Assembly: GCA_028282785.1 (NCBI GenBank)
Contig: JANQHE010000076.1
Coordinates: 1 to 64,000, forward strand
From: Bacteroidales bacterium
GTDB taxonomy: Bacteria > Bacteroidota > Bacteroidia > Bacteroidales > UBA12077
Direction: 5' to 3'
DNA length: 64,000 nucleotides
Shown piece by piece: positions 8,462 through 17,487 of this stretch. Under the pieces are notes generated by a model. That model did no database searches. It had not been told where the DNA came from and saw only the letters and a program-made list of their open reading frames with translations. The position numbers and the translations under genes were made by a program. The number at the start of each line of letters is the position of its first letter. The stretch's first letter is position 1.

Positions 8462-9325
8462 TTAAAAACTTACAGTGATATTAAAACCTAATAAAATGCC
8501 TTCGCTATCAAATTTGTTTGTATTCATTACATAATTTTTTTGGGCCAAAATATGTTGATAGTTTGTGGCAAAAATCTGGAATGCATGCGTAGTTGTTCCA
8601 ATTTCAAGACCAAGAGCTGCTCCGGGTTGAATTTCTTCTTGATAATCGTGCTGAGGATTAATTCTAAATGGGTGATGATATTCAAATATTACACCCATTT
8701 TACTTGCAAACTTAAACCGTCCACCAAACATTAAACCAATTTTATCATGGTGATACATGGTATCTACCGCATTAAAATGCGAATAACTGGGAGCAAGCTG
8801 TAATGAAAGTGAGTTTGTGAATTTTCTTGCTACAATAATTTGTGCATGATATGAAATTCGATCTATAAATTCATAATCAGTGCCGAATAGCTCTTCATCC
8901 CTTGAATCAATTGTAAAATTAACATGAACTGATAGCGCCAAAGGCATACTACCTGTTCTGGTTTGCTGAAATATCGAATATTTGGCATTTAGATCATTGA
9001 ATTTATTATTTTTTTCTGTTCCGATACCAACAGTTAGTTTATCAGTTATTCCATATTGTAGTCCTAATCTGATATTAGATGCGGCATAAATTCCAAATAA
9101 ATCGGAAAAACCATTATCTATACTCCCAAAACGGTGATGAATTATCATTTCCAATTCTTTGGCTGAAGAACCGATTATGGTTTGGCTTTCGATTAAGGTT
9201 GAAGCGTGGAAAGGATTGCGAACTGGTTTATCTTCCTTCTTTTCTGTTTCTTCTTGTGCAAAACCAAAATTAAAAGTTGAAATAATTAATATAATCGGGA
9301 TTATTCTAATAATATATGTTTTCAT
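8462..9325 (-). CDS. DUF5777-type outer-membrane beta-barrel protein
   Basis: 287 residues with a signal peptide ending near FNFGFAQ, then alternating strands rich in aromatic residues, ending in the outer-membrane signature NITVSF. The segment RNPFHASTLIESQTIIG and the following SAKELEMIIHHRFG are typical of DUF5777 proteins, which occur in Bacteroidota beside cytochrome and redox genes. No function is established. Here it sits between a Tat Fe-S gene (13 bases) and a monoheme lipoprotein. A role as a porin or a scaffold for outer-membrane electron transfer is speculation. Confidence 0.75.
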   Translation of the reverse strand: MKTYIIRIIPIILIISTFNFGFAQEETEKKEDKPVRNPFHASTLIESQTIIGSSAKELEMIIHHRFGSIDNGFSDLFGIYAASNIRLGLQYGITDKLTVGIGTEKNNKFNDLNAKYSIFQQTRTGSMPLALSVHVNFTIDSRDEELFGTDYEFIDRISYHAQIIVARKFTNSLSLQLAPSYSHFNAVDTMYHHDKIGLMFGGRFKFASKMGVIFEYHHPFRINPQHDYQEEIQPGAALGLEIGTTTHAFQIFATNYQHILAQKNYVMNTNKFDSEGILLGFNITVSF

Positions 9326-9354
9326 GATATTGAATTTTAATTTAACCTATATTT

Positions 9355-9717
9355 TTAATTGTTTTTTGCACCTTCCTGTATCCATTTTAAAATAAGGGCT
9401 AACTCGGTTGGGTTTAAAGCCTCATTTCCACCCGGATGACCATCATTTACTTTTTCATACAATGCACTTTGTTCTGGCATTACCGTATCTACATAATTTC
9501 CATTTATAAGATTATCATATGCACTACCAGTAGTTAAAATAGGACTTGTTGAAGAATGGCAGCTAATGCATTTGTCCTGAAAAACCGGTTCGATCTGTTC
9601 CGAAAAACTTACCGGTTCATCGGGTAATTCAATCTCAATTGGATCAATAAACTTATATTCACACGCAGAAATTGTAAGTAAAATGAATCCCATTATAAAT
9701 AATAAACATTTTTTCAT
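9355..9717 (-). CDS. Monoheme c-type cytochrome lipoprotein
   Basis: 120 residues. A lipoprotein signal ends ISAC (residues 16-19), followed by one heme site CISCHSS and a C-terminal helix ending LALILKWIQEGAKNN, which is typical of small cytochrome c domains in Bacteroidota. A methionine in DTVMPEQS may be the sixth heme ligand. It should sit on a membrane facing the periplasm. It lies downstream of the six-heme gene with a terminator hairpin between them, so it may be made at a lower level or from its own promoter. Confidence 0.82.
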   Translation of the reverse strand: MKKCLLFIMGFILLTISACEYKFIDPIEIELPDEPVSFSEQIEPVFQDKCISCHSSTSPILTTGSAYDNLINGNYVDTVMPEQSALYEKVNDGHPGGNEALNPTELALILKWIQEGAKNN

Positions 9718-9729
9718 GTTCGTATCCTT

Positions 9730-9769
9730 TTTATAAAAAGAAGTTGTTTAGCAGAACCAAACAACTTCT
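9730..9769 (-). terminator. Terminator or attenuator after the six-heme cytochrome gene
   Basis: On the minus strand AGAAGTTGTTT pairs perfectly with AAACAACTTCT (11-base arms, 9739-9749 and 9759-9769), followed by TTTTTATAAAAAGG. It lies between the six-heme gene and the monoheme lipoprotein gene, so it can end transcription or reduce read-through. Confidence 0.8.
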
Positions 9770-9791
9770 TAAATTATTATTAGCTATGAAA

Positions 9792-10904
9792 TTACAGTCC
9801 TAATTTTGTTTCTGCATCGGTCAATAAAGCTTTAACAAAAGTTGGGTTATGTGCACCGTCACTTCTGTCCTCAAGTGCAATCATAAAGTTCCAGAACGCT
9901 TGAAACTGATCTCTTGTAATTGATGCATACATTGGGTGATAAACACCTTCTTCTTCATCGTAATGTATTGCGTGAAGTGATTCCAATTCATCGGCAATTG
10001 CAGCAATACGATCTGCAATTTCATCCATTGCAGAAGTTGGGGGTCCACTTGTATGACAGTCGGTACAATTTCCATCTTCCGGTAAGAAACTATGTCCACT
10101 TGCCGATCCCATATGGCACATCACACATCCGCCCGAATGTGCTGAATAGGTTGTACCGGTTACGGACCCGGCAGCACCTACACCTAAAAATACATTTGCT
10201 TGAGGCCCGTGGTGCGGACCAGCATGAGTGCTACTTATATAAACATAATCACCAGGCACATCGAATACAACAGTTAGCGTATCATTTGTTCCGTTAAGTG
10301 TTGCAGATCCTGTAGGGCCAACTGCAGCAGCAGTATAAGCACTTATATCATCACCGGTAAATGTTCTGGTAAATGTCGTATCGCTTGTGTATACATCATA
10401 ATAATCATCGTTTCTTCGCGATTGATGGCAATTGGCGCAAAGATTATTATTTCCATTATCAAAACTGGTTGTACCATCAGCAAGAAAAGTAACTGCATCA
10501 GATGCCCTAAAGCCCCAGTCTGTACTATCGAATGCAGTATGTAAGGTATGGCAGGTGGCACATTCCCACGCTTCTGGGGCAGAATAATTTGCAGCAATAC
10601 TCCCTGTTGTATGATATTCAACAAATCCCTGGTGCGAGTGGCATTGAGCACAATAACTTCTACCGCCCGCATAATCGACAGCGATATCGCCAAGGGCATG
10701 TTGAGATGAATAAAACTCACCTTGAACTGTTTCGATTGTTGTCCCATCATGACAAACAAAACATGTTGCGGTACCATCAATACCGTTTAATCCATCTTCT
10801 CCATCTTCTCCATCCAAACCGGCTGGTCCTTCAGGTCCCTCACAAGCACCTAAAATCAAACCGAAAAGAAACAGGATGCTTAATAATTTGATTAAATTTT
10901 TCAT
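9792..10904 (-). CDS. Six-heme c-type cytochrome lipoprotein with collagen-like linker
   Basis: 370 residues. The lipoprotein signal ends LGAC, followed at once by about seven Gly-X-Y triplets (GPEGPAGLDGEDGEDGLN and on), then six CxxCH heme sites: CFVCH, CAQCH, CATCH, CANCH, CVMCH and CTDCH. Extra histidines suggest bis-His ligation. The collagen-like segment would hold the heme domain away from the membrane anchor. It is first in the minus-strand cytochrome cluster. Upstream lie a perfect Rex-type repeat (10986-11003) and an FNR box (11048-11061) shared with a divergent FNR-like gene, so redox or oxygen control is likely. Confidence 0.88.
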   Translation of the reverse strand: MKNLIKLLSILFLFGLILGACEGPEGPAGLDGEDGEDGLNGIDGTATCFVCHDGTTIETVQGEFYSSQHALGDIAVDYAGGRSYCAQCHSHQGFVEYHTTGSIAANYSAPEAWECATCHTLHTAFDSTDWGFRASDAVTFLADGTTSFDNGNNNLCANCHQSRRNDDYYDVYTSDTTFTRTFTGDDISAYTAAAVGPTGSATLNGTNDTLTVVFDVPGDYVYISSTHAGPHHGPQANVFLGVGAAGSVTGTTYSAHSGGCVMCHMGSASGHSFLPEDGNCTDCHTSGPPTSAMDEIADRIAAIADELESLHAIHYDEEEGVYHPMYASITRDQFQAFWNFMIALEDRSDGAHNPTFVKALLTDAETKLGL

Positions 10905-10985
10905 AGCTGTAATGATTTTAATGAATTAATTTTCTAAACAGCAAAGTAGTTATTATGGTAATTAATTGCTATTTTTCAGTATTGA

Positions 10986-11003
10986 TTGTTATGTTATTAA
11001 CAA
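10986..11003. promoter_or_regulatory. Perfect Rex-type operator (TTGTTA-N6-TAACAA)
   Basis: TTGTTATGTTATTAACAA matches the full Rex consensus TTGTTA-N6-TAACAA, and the palindrome extends one more base on each side. It lies 82 bases before the six-heme cytochrome gene on the minus strand and about 100 bases before the FNR-like gene on the plus strand. Confidence 0.7.
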
Positions 11004-11047
11004 TTGATAATGATCACAATATCGAACAAAAAGCATCAATGTGTGTA

Positions 11048-11061
11048 TTGATATATATCAA
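11048..11061. promoter_or_regulatory. Perfect FNR box (TTGAT-N4-ATCAA)
   Basis: TTGATATATATCAA matches the FNR consensus at all ten defined positions. Its centre is about 52 bases before the ATG of the FNR-like gene. The site also shows that the upstream GTG at 11041 is unlikely to be the real start. Confidence 0.75.
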
Positions 11062-11106
11062 TGCAGATTAAAAGATATTAAAATCATAATATCTAAATTT
11101 AGGATC

Positions 11107-11802
11107 ATGGTAGAAAATTGTATCGTATCGAGTTGTACTGACTGTGAATCGGGGTGGGAGAATTTTGAGAATCTAACAGAAGATGAATTAAGATATGTAT
11201 GTGAAAATAGAAGTCAGGCAATGTTTCGACCGGGAGAGATTATTTTTAAACAAGGTTCGCCTATTTCAAGTGCTGTTTTTTTAATAAATGGGATGGGCAA
11301 ATTGTATATAGAAGGATATGATAATAAAAAAATGATGATAGGTATTGCCAAACAAAAAAGATTAATAGCCGGGCCCGGTACTTATGTAGATAATCGACAT
11401 CATTATACATTAGCGGCGTTAACTGATGTAAAAGCATGCTTTATTAAAATGGATGTGTTAAAAGAGCTTGTTCTAAAAAATAGTAAGTTTGCTGAAGGAT
11501 TTTTAATTGATGTTAGTAAAAAGGCTTTAAATACATTTTATAGGTTTCTAAGTCACTCTCAAAAGAAAATGCATGGAAGAATGGCAGAAACATTATTGTA
11601 TTTAGCTAACCTGATTCATGAATCAGATACATTTGATATGTTGCTATCGAGGCAAGAACTAGGTGAATTGTCAGGAATGGCAAAAGAAAGTGTTGTTAGA
11701 ATCTTAAAAGATTTTTCAGAAGATCATATTATAGAAGATAAATGTCCGCATATTAAAATCTTAGATAAAGAAAAACTTCAATTAATATCCAATATGGGAT
11801 AG
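11107..11802 (+). CDS. CRP/FNR-family transcription regulator
   Basis: 231 residues from ATG 11107. The GTG at 11041 is in frame but overlaps the FNR box and adds 22 atypical residues. The N terminus carries CX4CX2C (residues 5, 10, 13), which could help bind an Fe-S cluster as in FNR. A cyclic-nucleotide-type beta-barrel follows (FRPGEIIFKQGSPISSAVF), then a dimer helix and a winged helix-turn-helix with recognition helix AKESVVRILKDF. The Glu and Arg of that helix match CRP/FNR DNA-contact positions. It probably controls the divergent cytochrome cluster and/or itself. The effector is not certain. Confidence 0.85.
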   Translation: MVENCIVSSCTDCESGWENFENLTEDELRYVCENRSQAMFRPGEIIFKQGSPISSAVFLINGMGKLYIEGYDNKKMMIGIAKQKRLIAGPGTYVDNRHHYTLAALTDVKACFIKMDVLKELVLKNSKFAEGFLIDVSKKALNTFYRFLSHSQKKMHGRMAETLLYLANLIHESDTFDMLLSRQELGELSGMAKESVVRILKDFSEDHIIEDKCPHIKILDKEKLQLISNMG

Positions 11803-11819
11803 TGTAAAACAAAATTCAT

Positions 11820-14800
11820 ATGAAAGAAAAAAGATTTTTTTTATTTACTCCTTGGTTTATGGGAGTATTGTTTATTGTATTTGTTATGGCGATGGCATTT
11901 GCAACTTTTTATGAAAATGATTTTGGGGCAAAAGCTGCAAGAGCATTGGTTTATGAGACAAAATGGTTTGAGTTGCTAATGGTGCTTCTTGTAGTAAATT
12001 TAATTGGACAAGTTATTCAGTATAAATTATTCAAAAGAAAAAAGCTCACCGTACTTTTCTTTCATTTGGCTTTTATATTAATGATTATTGGAGCTGGAAT
12101 TACAAGATATTTCGGATTCGAAGGAGTTGTACATATTCGAGAAAATCATACTCAGAATATATGTTCTTCATTAGATAATTATTTATATGTAAAGGTAACG
12201 GACATAAATGATAATAATATTTATAGCGATTTTAAGAAAATTAATTTGAATCATATAAACACTAAATACAAAAATAATTTTGATATTGGAAAAGATGAAT
12301 ATTCTTTAAAACTGGTAAATTATCTACCAAATGCCATTGAAACAATAGTTAATGATTTAAATGGAGAACCGATCGTATCGCTAATTTTAAGTAAAAGTAT
12401 GATGTTTCGGGAAAAGGTGTTTCTTTCACAAGGAGATCTTAAAAAAGCAGGAGGATTATTAATTGGATTTTCAGAGAATGATTCTGCTGATATAAGGATT
12501 ATTCTTAAGGATGATACCTTTTACATAGCTTCAAAATATATAATAAGCGAATTAAGTATGATGTCAAAAACTTCTCTTGTTTATGACGAAGAAGAGCTTA
12601 TTCCTTTAGAAAGAATGAAAATTTATGAAGTTAAGGGCATTAAGATTGTACCTGAAATAATTAATAAAAAGGGAAAAGTTAAAGTAATAAATACTGAAAG
12701 GGATCTTCAACATAAAAGGAGAAGTGCTTTGGTATTTAACCTGGAAGTTAATAATGAGTCGAAAGAGGTGAATGTATGGTTAGGTCAAAACATAAAAAGC
12801 AAATCAGAAGTAAACTTGAATAAACATAAACTTGAATTAATTTACGGTCCATTAGAAATTGAATTACCTTTTAAATTAAAGCTTGAAGATTTTATCCTTG
12901 AAAGGTATCCTGGTTCAAACAGTCCATCATCATATAAAAGTAATGTTGTAGTAATTGATGAAAAGGAAAAAACAGAAATACCTTATTCAATTTATATGAA
13001 CCATATTTTAAAATATAAAGGATGGAGGTTTTATCAATCTTCATACGATCAGGATGAAAAGGGCACCATATTATCCGTAAACAAAGATTTTTGGGGTATG
13101 ATGGTAACATATATTGGTTACTCTTTGTTGTTTTTATTTATCATACTTTCAATATTAAATAAGAATTCAAGGTTTAGAACTGTAAGTCGAAATCATTTTA
13201 AATCAAATATAGGGAAAGTTTCAATCTTGTTAATATTGTTTTTAAGTGCATCGCTGGTTGTTAAATCGCAGGACGATAAATTTGTTGTGGATAAAAATTC
13301 GGCACAAGAGTTTGGAAGGATTTTAGTTCAGGACCAAAAAGGGCGTACAAAACCTTTATATACTTTAAGTAATGATATTTTAAGGAAAGTTAGCAGAGAG
13401 ACAGAACAGTTTGGTGGATATACTCCAATGCAGATTTTTTTGGGTTTTTATTTCGATTTTGAGAATTGGCAGAATATACCATTAATAAAAATTTCAAATA
13501 AGGAAATTAAAAGAATCCTTAATACTCAGGGAGATTATGCTTCATTTTCGAATATTGTCGATTTGAATACTAATACTTATAAATTGAAATCATATGTTGA
13601 TGCTGCTTATACCAAACCTTCAGGTGCTCGAAATAAATTCGATAAAGAAGTTATTAAGGTAGATGAACGACTTAATATCTGCTTTATGATATATACCGGT
13701 GAGTTTTTGAAAATCTTTCCTGTAAATAATAACTCGGATAAATGGCATGGGCCAAAAGATGCATATCAGTTTGCTAATGGCAGTGAAGATTCATTATTTC
13801 TGAAAAATATTGTGAATTTTTATGCTCAAAATATTGAGGCAGGAGATATTTCCCAGGCCAATAGTCTGGCTGAATCTATACAGAGCTATCAAAGAAAATT
13901 TGCGAACTATGAATTACCGAGTCAATCCAAGGTAAATGCAGAAATTTTCTATTATAAATCAAAGTTATACGATAGATTGTTTCCTTTTTATGCAACCTTA
14001 GGTGTTTTGCTTCTTTTTATTCTTATTTATGGAATAATTACCCAAAAACGGGATATGAAAATAGTAGTTAGTATTATTACGTGGATATTAGTTGCCGGAT
14101 TTATTTTTCATACCCTTGGTTTAGCTATTCGATGGTATATTTCGGGACATGCACCAATGAGTAACGGATATGAGTCAATGATATTTATATCGTGGGTAAC
14201 GGTTTTAGCCGGGTTCATTTTTGGGAAGCGTTCTGCATTTGTTTTAGCGGCAACATCGGTTTTAGGTGGATTTACACTTATGGTAGCTCATTTAAGCTTT
14301 ATGGATCCTGAAATTACCAGCCTTGTTCCGGTATTACAATCTTACTGGTTAACACTCCATGTTTCAGTTATAACCGGAAGTTATGGTTTCTTCGGCTTAG
14401 GAGCGATTATAGGAATTATTGTATTGATTTTATATTCGTTAAGTACTGAGCAAAGTAAATTAAATATAAAATCAACCATTGAAGAACTAACGGTTATTAA
14501 TTACAAATCACTGACAATTGGTTTATATTTGTTAACCATAGGAACTTTTCTTGGTGCTATATGGGCAAATGAATCCTGGGGGCGATATTGGGGCTGGGAT
14601 CCTAAAGAAACCTGGTCGTTAATAACTATAATTGTTTACACTTTTGTAACTCATTCGGGAATGATTAAAGGATTAAAAGGTTTTTATACTTTTAATGTGT
14701 TTGCATTATTTGCCTTTTCTTCTGTTTTAATGACATATTTTGGAGTAAATTATTACTTATCCGGATTACATTCTTACGCTGGTGGAGATCCCGTTCCGGT

Positions 14801-14888
14801 TCCTAAATTTGTTTATATATCTGTCATAACACTTATTATTTTATCAATATATGCTTACATCAAACGTGGCAAATATAATTTAGAATAA
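11820..14888 (+). CDS. ccsBA: Fused cytochrome c synthase CcsB-CcsA (system II)
   Basis: 1022 residues. The N-terminal half has three membrane helices and a large periplasmic part ending in another helix near residue 430, as in CcsB/ResB. A periplasmic stretch follows, then a C-terminal multi-helix CcsA domain containing the tryptophan-rich heme-handling motif WGRYWGWDPKETW and conserved histidines (for example SGHAPMSNGYES and LHSYAGGDP). It exports heme and attaches it to CxxCH proteins in the periplasm. The fused form is usual in Bacteroidota. It starts 17 bases after the FNR-like gene and would serve the three cytochromes encoded just upstream. Confidence 0.93.
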   Translation: MKEKRFFLFTPWFMGVLFIVFVMAMAFATFYENDFGAKAARALVYETKWFELLMVLLVVNLIGQVIQYKLFKRKKLTVLFFHLAFILMIIGAGITRYFGFEGVVHIRENHTQNICSSLDNYLYVKVTDINDNNIYSDFKKINLNHINTKYKNNFDIGKDEYSLKLVNYLPNAIETIVNDLNGEPIVSLILSKSMMFREKVFLSQGDLKKAGGLLIGFSENDSADIRIILKDDTFYIASKYIISELSMMSKTSLVYDEEELIPLERMKIYEVKGIKIVPEIINKKGKVKVINTERDLQHKRRSALVFNLEVNNESKEVNVWLGQNIKSKSEVNLNKHKLELIYGPLEIELPFKLKLEDFILERYPGSNSPSSYKSNVVVIDEKEKTEIPYSIYMNHILKYKGWRFYQSSYDQDEKGTILSVNKDFWGMMVTYIGYSLLFLFIILSILNKNSRFRTVSRNHFKSNIGKVSILLILFLSASLVVKSQDDKFVVDKNSAQEFGRILVQDQKGRTKPLYTLSNDILRKVSRETEQFGGYTPMQIFLGFYFDFENWQNIPLIKISNKEIKRILNTQGDYASFSNIVDLNTNTYKLKSYVDAAYTKPSGARNKFDKEVIKVDERLNICFMIYTGEFLKIFPVNNNSDKWHGPKDAYQFANGSEDSLFLKNIVNFYAQNIEAGDISQANSLAESIQSYQRKFANYELPSQSKVNAEIFYYKSKLYDRLFPFYATLGVLLLFILIYGIITQKRDMKIVVSIITWILVAGFIFHTLGLAIRWYISGHAPMSNGYESMIFISWVTVLAGFIFGKRSAFVLAATSVLGGFTLMVAHLSFMDPEITSLVPVLQSYWLTLHVSVITGSYGFFGLGAIIGIIVLILYSLSTEQSKLNIKSTIEELTVINYKSLTIGLYLLTIGTFLGAIWANESWGRYWGWDPKETWSLITIIVYTFVTHSGMIKGLKGFYTFNVFALFAFSSVLMTYFGVNYYLSGLHSYAGGDPVPVPKFVYISVITLIILSIYAYIKRGKYNLE

Positions 14889-14953
14889 ATAAAGGACAAG
14901 AAAGTATGTTTTTTTAATGAATATGTTTTACTTTGTAGTAAGAAATTGAGTTT

Positions 14954-15283
14954 ATGTTTCAGTTTGGACTATTTTCAACATTTATACCATATTTAATAAT
15001 TGGTATAAGCTATATTGGTTTTCTGGGTATGAATGCCCTGGAAAACGATAAGGGCTATGATTTTACGAATATAACAACTCAATATGAATTAAAAAATCAA
15101 AATCTGGAAATCTCTGCAGACTATCATTATTATACTGTAGAAGCTAAGTTGTCCGAGATTAACTTTAACAATGCTAATCAAATTAGAAATATTTTATTTA
15201 GCCGAAAGGTCTTTGACGATGATATAATAAAAAACTATTACTTCCATTATTTATTTTCAAGACCTCCTCCAAGCAACTCATAA
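14954..15283 (+). CDS. Small membrane-anchored protein of unknown function
   Basis: 109 residues with one N-terminal hydrophobic segment (about residues 6-27, FSTFIPYLIIGISYIGFLGM) and a polar C-terminal part with many Asn and Tyr. No known domain is recognised. The ATG at 14954 follows the ccsBA stop by 65 bases and precedes the TonB receptor gene. A link to cytochrome or heme metabolism is suggested by position only. Confidence 0.5.
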   Translation: MFQFGLFSTFIPYLIIGISYIGFLGMNALENDKGYDFTNITTQYELKNQNLEISADYHYYTVEAKLSEINFNNANQIRNILFSRKVFDDDIIKNYYFHYLFSRPPPSNS

Positions 15284-15375
15284 AACTCCTACCTACCAGG
15301 TATTAAATTCAAATTTTCAATATACAGATTGAAAGACATCGTATGTTATATTGAATAATATTTTTTAATTTAAAT

Positions 15376-17478
15376 ATGAGTTTTATGAAATCTAAATTGA
15401 TTTTTTTATTCGTTTTACTTCTTGCAATAAATAACAAGGTATTAGCTCAAGATATTATTGTGTTGAAAGATAGTACAAGTATTCCCGAGTTAGAAATTAA
15501 TGAAGCATATGTAAGTGCTTCCAAAAGCAATTTAAAATTAAAAGAGATACCTGCATCAGTTAGTATTTTAAGCTCAAAACGACTGGAAGAAAATAAAATT
15601 GATGCATTACCGGATGTATCGGCTATTGTACCCAATTTTTTTATGCCTGATTATGGATCTAAGTTAACATCGCCTGTATATATCAGGGGTATCGGTTCCA
15701 GGATAAATGCTCCATCAGTTGGATTGTACGTAGATGGTGTTCCATATTTCGAAAAAGCAGCGTTCAATTTTGATTTCTTTGAAATTGAAAGAATAGAGGT
15801 TTTAAGAGGTCCGCAAGGTACACTTTACGGAAGAAATACAATGGGTGGAATACTCAATATTGAGACCCAAACACCATTTGCTTATCAAGGTACCAATGTT
15901 AAAATGTCCGTAGGAACTTACAATGCATATGTATTAAATGCCAATCATTATAATGTTTTGAGCAATAAATTAGGATATTCATTATCAGTAAATTATGTTA
16001 ATAAAGGAGGATATTATCAAAATGATTTTTTAAACAACAAAGCAGATGATTTGATTTCAGTTGGTTTTAGAAACAATTTGATAATGAAAGTTACCTCAAA
16101 TCTTACCATTAAGAACATCGCTTCTTTTGAATCAAGCGATGAAGGGGGATATCCGTATGCTCAATATGACAGTACTATCATGGGAGATTTACCAATAAGT
16201 TATAATCAGCACAGTAGCTATAACCGGAAACTATTTTCTGATGCTTTAATCGTTGATTATGCCGGGTCAAATGTTAATATCAAATCAACAACATCTTATC
16301 AGTTGTTGGATGATCTGCAGAAAATTGATCAGGACTTTACGAATGACTCTACTCTTTTTGCGGATCAAGATCAGATTCAGAATATGTTATCCCAGGAAAT
16401 CATAGTTAGGTCCGATAATGAAAAGAAGTACAGTTGGCTTTTGGGGGGATACGGATTTATTCAGAGATTTGATAAAAAAGTGGATGTTGATCTCTATAAT
16501 TATGATATGAATGTAATAAAAAATTATGATCGTACCATTTATGGAGGTGCCCTGTTTCATCAATCAAGCCTGAATAACTTTCTTATTAGGAATTTTTCGA
16601 TAACAACAGGAATTCGTTTGGATTACGAAAAGGATTCCGAAGATTATCTTTATGACAGAGGAGTAGCCGGGTCGTATACAACAGTGGACGATACTACAGG
16701 AACATTGGAATCTTTTGTATTACTTCCTAAACTGGCTGTAAATTATAAGATTGGTGAAAGTGTAGTTTATGCCGGTGTAACAAATGGGTATAAAACAGGA
16801 GGATTTAATTCTACTTTTGATGAAGACAGGCCGCAGGATTTTACATATGAACCTGAATATAGCTGGAATTATGAGGTAGGAGTGAAGACCTCGTTCTTTA
16901 ATAAAATGATGTATGCCAATGCCGCAATATTTTATATTGATTGGGATAATCAACAGATTTACCAAACAAACCCAAGTGGATATGGCTCCCGATTAACAAA
17001 TGCCGGTGAAACAGAAAGTAAAGGTATTGAACTTTCTTTACAAGCAGAGCCATTGAATGGATACAATGTTTCTATAAACTATGGATATACTCATGCTACT
17101 TTTAAAAGCTATATAGTGGATGAACAAGAAGATTATACAGGTAATTTTCTCCCTTTTATCCCAAAGAATACTTTATCATTTCAGTTGAACAAGATATTTT
17201 ATTTGAAAAATAATATCATAGATAATATAAAAGTTAATCTGTTATACAAGGGTTTGGGTAAGTTATATTTTAACGAGGACAATACAGCCTCAGAGGATTT
17301 TTATGGAGTATTAAATGCTAACCTTTCATTTGTTAGAAACAACTTTCAGGTTGACATATGGGGAAGGAACTTAACCAATGAAAATTATTATACACACTTC
17401 TTCAGTGTTTATGAATATAATTTTGTCCAAAATGGAAGACCGATAAATTTTGGAATGGACATAAAATTTAAATTTTAG
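15376..17478 (+). CDS. TonB-dependent outer-membrane receptor
   Basis: 700 residues. A signal peptide is followed by an N-terminal plug domain (about residues 50-165: VYIRGIG, GLYVDGVPY, IERIEVLRGPQGTLYGRNTMGGILNIET) and a 22-strand-type barrel ending in aromatic-rich strands with GMDIKFKF at the C terminus. Such receptors import iron chelates, heme or vitamins using TonB energy. It is followed by an MFS transporter (9 bases) and the late heme genes, so a siderophore, heme or porphyrin substrate is inferred. ATG 15385 gives a more usual signal peptide (MKSKLIFLF) and may be the true start. Confidence 0.9.
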   Translation: MSFMKSKLIFLFVLLLAINNKVLAQDIIVLKDSTSIPELEINEAYVSASKSNLKLKEIPASVSILSSKRLEENKIDALPDVSAIVPNFFMPDYGSKLTSPVYIRGIGSRINAPSVGLYVDGVPYFEKAAFNFDFFEIERIEVLRGPQGTLYGRNTMGGILNIETQTPFAYQGTNVKMSVGTYNAYVLNANHYNVLSNKLGYSLSVNYVNKGGYYQNDFLNNKADDLISVGFRNNLIMKVTSNLTIKNIASFESSDEGGYPYAQYDSTIMGDLPISYNQHSSYNRKLFSDALIVDYAGSNVNIKSTTSYQLLDDLQKIDQDFTNDSTLFADQDQIQNMLSQEIIVRSDNEKKYSWLLGGYGFIQRFDKKVDVDLYNYDMNVIKNYDRTIYGGALFHQSSLNNFLIRNFSITTGIRLDYEKDSEDYLYDRGVAGSYTTVDDTTGTLESFVLLPKLAVNYKIGESVVYAGVTNGYKTGGFNSTFDEDRPQDFTYEPEYSWNYEVGVKTSFFNKMMYANAAIFYIDWDNQQIYQTNPSGYGSRLTNAGETESKGIELSLQAEPLNGYNVSINYGYTHATFKSYIVDEQEDYTGNFLPFIPKNTLSFQLNKIFYLKNNIIDNIKVNLLYKGLGKLYFNEDNTASEDFYGVLNANLSFVRNNFQVDIWGRNLTNENYYTHFFSVYEYNFVQNGRPINFGMDIKFKF

Positions 17479-17487
17479 GTAAGTAAA

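Noticed and set aside
9881-10891. Several open frames on both strands inside the six-heme cytochrome gene
   Set aside because: They are frame shadows; only the 370-residue frame has the six CxxCH motifs and a lipoprotein signal.
11041-11106. Upstream GTG start for the FNR-like gene
   Set aside because: It overlaps the FNR box and adds 22 residues not seen in the family; ATG 11107 is better.
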